The notes below the pieces were generated by a model. That model worked only from the letters and a program-made list of their open reading frames with translations, did not search any database and was not told the origin of the DNA. Below, piece after piece: positions 62,850 through 64,000 of a DNA stretch of 64,000 bases (position 1 is the first letter of the stretch; each line of letters opens with the position of its first letter). The position numbers and the translations under genes are program-made. This stretch comes from Oscarella lobularis (lineage: Eukaryota; Porifera; Homoscleromorpha; Homosclerophorida; Oscarellidae), in contig NC_089184.1 of assembly GCF_947507565.1 (NCBI RefSeq), positions 434,001 to 498,000 of the forward strand, in the 5' to 3' direction.

Positions 62850-64000
62850 CTATAAATCGTCAGCATCATCGTCGTCATTAGCTACCCGCTTTTTTTGTTT
62901 AGATTTGGATGGCAGCTTACTTGCTTTTGGCTTTGATGATGAAGATGGAATAGGCATCGCCTAAAAATTCATAATCAGAAAACGGCTACTATTTCCCCGT
63001 TACCCTACGTTTTCTTTCCACTGGATTTCTTCGTAGATTCGATCAACACAGTCAGCCATGTATTGATGCTAATAACATCAATATTACCCTATTGATTCAA
63101 CGTCTACCCCTCCTTACATAATCGGAAAAGACGCGGACCCATCGAAGTTTCTCCCCTTTTGCGTACTGAAAGCAAAATGCATTCTCCTCTGCGTCAGATT
63201 CATAAACTTTAATCATTTCCCATGTAAATGTGTGAGCTTGCTCCTGAACAATTTTTTATTGCTTTGTGTAGTCAATCTCGCTTTCTACACTGTTTTACCT
63301 CAACTATTCCTTCAGTTGTGCACGCTTGCAATTTTAAATCATTTAGACTTACTGACGCAATCACGTGGCCTGCTTTACGAGCGTCGCATTGGCAATGCGG
63401 AAACGAAACGGAACAATACTCAGATAAAGTTCGCGCCAAATCCAAGTACTAAAGACGGCACACGTTCTAATTAAATAATTTCCCCACACGTCTTAATTCG
63501 TTAACCTCTGTTTTCGTAGCAGTCGATTTCTGCAAATATTTCAGTTGTTTTAGTTGATCTCCCGGACTAATTTTGCCCATGCTGACATCTTCCACAGCCT
63601 AATGATAATATCCAATTCAATTATTCCTCCAAAATAAGTAATTCTTTTACATCACCTGCCCATAAAACAGATTGGAAGCAACTCTATCCTCACTAGCGAT
63701 CACTTCCTAAAGAATCAATAGTTGGATACAAGAATTGAAATAATTCATATCCCCATATACGTGTGTGAGTGTGAATAGCCATTTTTTGAATGTAAGACAC
63801 GACTTTCCAGCTGTCGCCGAATAGTTCTTGATGTAAATCCGATGAGGAAATTCTGCGGAACGCAATTTCCGCTCTAAAACCCCGCCCCAAAATAAACATT
63901 GAAAGGCAAAAAATAACTAAATCTTCTAACCAAAGCCGTGAGCGCAAATTTCGAATAGTGCAAAGTATTTATAGTTTTCTTTCTGGAGTCCAATCTTTTC
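62850..64000 (-). CDS. SNX27: Sorting nexin-27, C-terminal FERM-like part (partial)
   Basis: Exons: 62850-62960, 63009-63068, 63118-63243, 63299-63448, 63506-63598, 63656-63706, 63761-63873 and 63931->64000, all phases consistent. The product reads YFALFEICAHGFERKL..EFPHRIYIKNYSA, CLTFKKWLF, EDRVASNLFYGQAVEDVSMG, YLDLARTLSEYCSVSFPHCQCD, GHVIASVSLNDLKLQACTTEG, FCFQYAKGEKLRWVRVFSDYHQYMADC, then a Lys-rich acidic tail ending DDDADDL. This is the FERM-like cargo-binding module of SNX27 (the PDZ and PX domains lie beyond position 64000). SNX27 with retromer recycles endosomal cargo to the plasma membrane. An in-frame GTAAGT inside the 63299-63448 exon is evidently not used as a donor. Confidence 0.92.

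Overview
This window is gene-dense animal nuclear DNA. About thirty protein genes or gene fragments lie in 64 kb, most with many short introns (about 45-90 bp, GT-AG, T-rich before the acceptor). The gene set includes a Pygopus-type PHD finger, HERC1, SNX27, SERINC, a TTLL6-type polyglutamylase and RIIAD1, which points to a metazoan. The compactness, tiny introns and frequent TTAATTAA-type intronic DNA would fit an early-branching animal such as a sponge. That placement is an inference; nothing in the window names the species.

Layout, left to right (strand in brackets): HERC1 N-terminal part (-), an EEP-fold phosphodiesterase (-), an RNase D-like 3'-5' exonuclease (+), NCLN (-), an EFG1-like rRNA-processing protein (+), RIIAD1 (-), HSD17B4 (-), TIMM44 (+), CDC34/UBE2R (+), GALT (-), an RPRD-family CID protein (+), MSTO1 (-), POLR3G (+), LYSMD3/4 (-), SFR1 (+), TTLL6-like (-), PSMA4 (-), COPE (+), NAT10 (-), PYGO PHD copy A (+), an MTR fragment (-), an intronless Gly/Ala-rich OTU-like gene (-), PYGO PHD copy B (+), an intronless MTR (-), IPO9 (+), PIGH (-), three tandem paralogues of an unnamed family, one of them broken (-), SERINC (-), SLC25A46 (+), and the C-terminal part of SNX27 (-). 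Both HERC1 and SNX27 run off the window edges.

Most genes alternate in direction, so they pair head to head over 40-300 bp (MSTO1/POLR3G start codons are 38 bp apart, PSMA4/COPE 47 bp) and tail to tail over a few bases (the IPO9 and PIGH stop codons touch). Several shared promoters carry a CRE (TGACGTCA) or an E-box (TCACGTGAC). Genes are mostly housekeeping: ubiquitin and proteasome, protein translocation, peroxisomal and galactose metabolism, RNA polymerase III, rRNA processing, coatomer and sorting.

Two stretches break the pattern. At 40.3-43.6 kb a tandem duplication of the PYGO PHD gene plus the 3' end of MTR flanks an intronless gene for a probably myristoylated, glycine-rich protein with an OTU-like C-terminus. 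At 53.7-58.9 kb an unnamed gene family has been duplicated in tandem next to SERINC, and a scrap of the SERINC 3' end was copied along with it. In addition, the TIMM44-CDC34 intergenic DNA (18,250-18,418) can fold into an extensive multi-helix RNA-like structure that no annotated gene explains.
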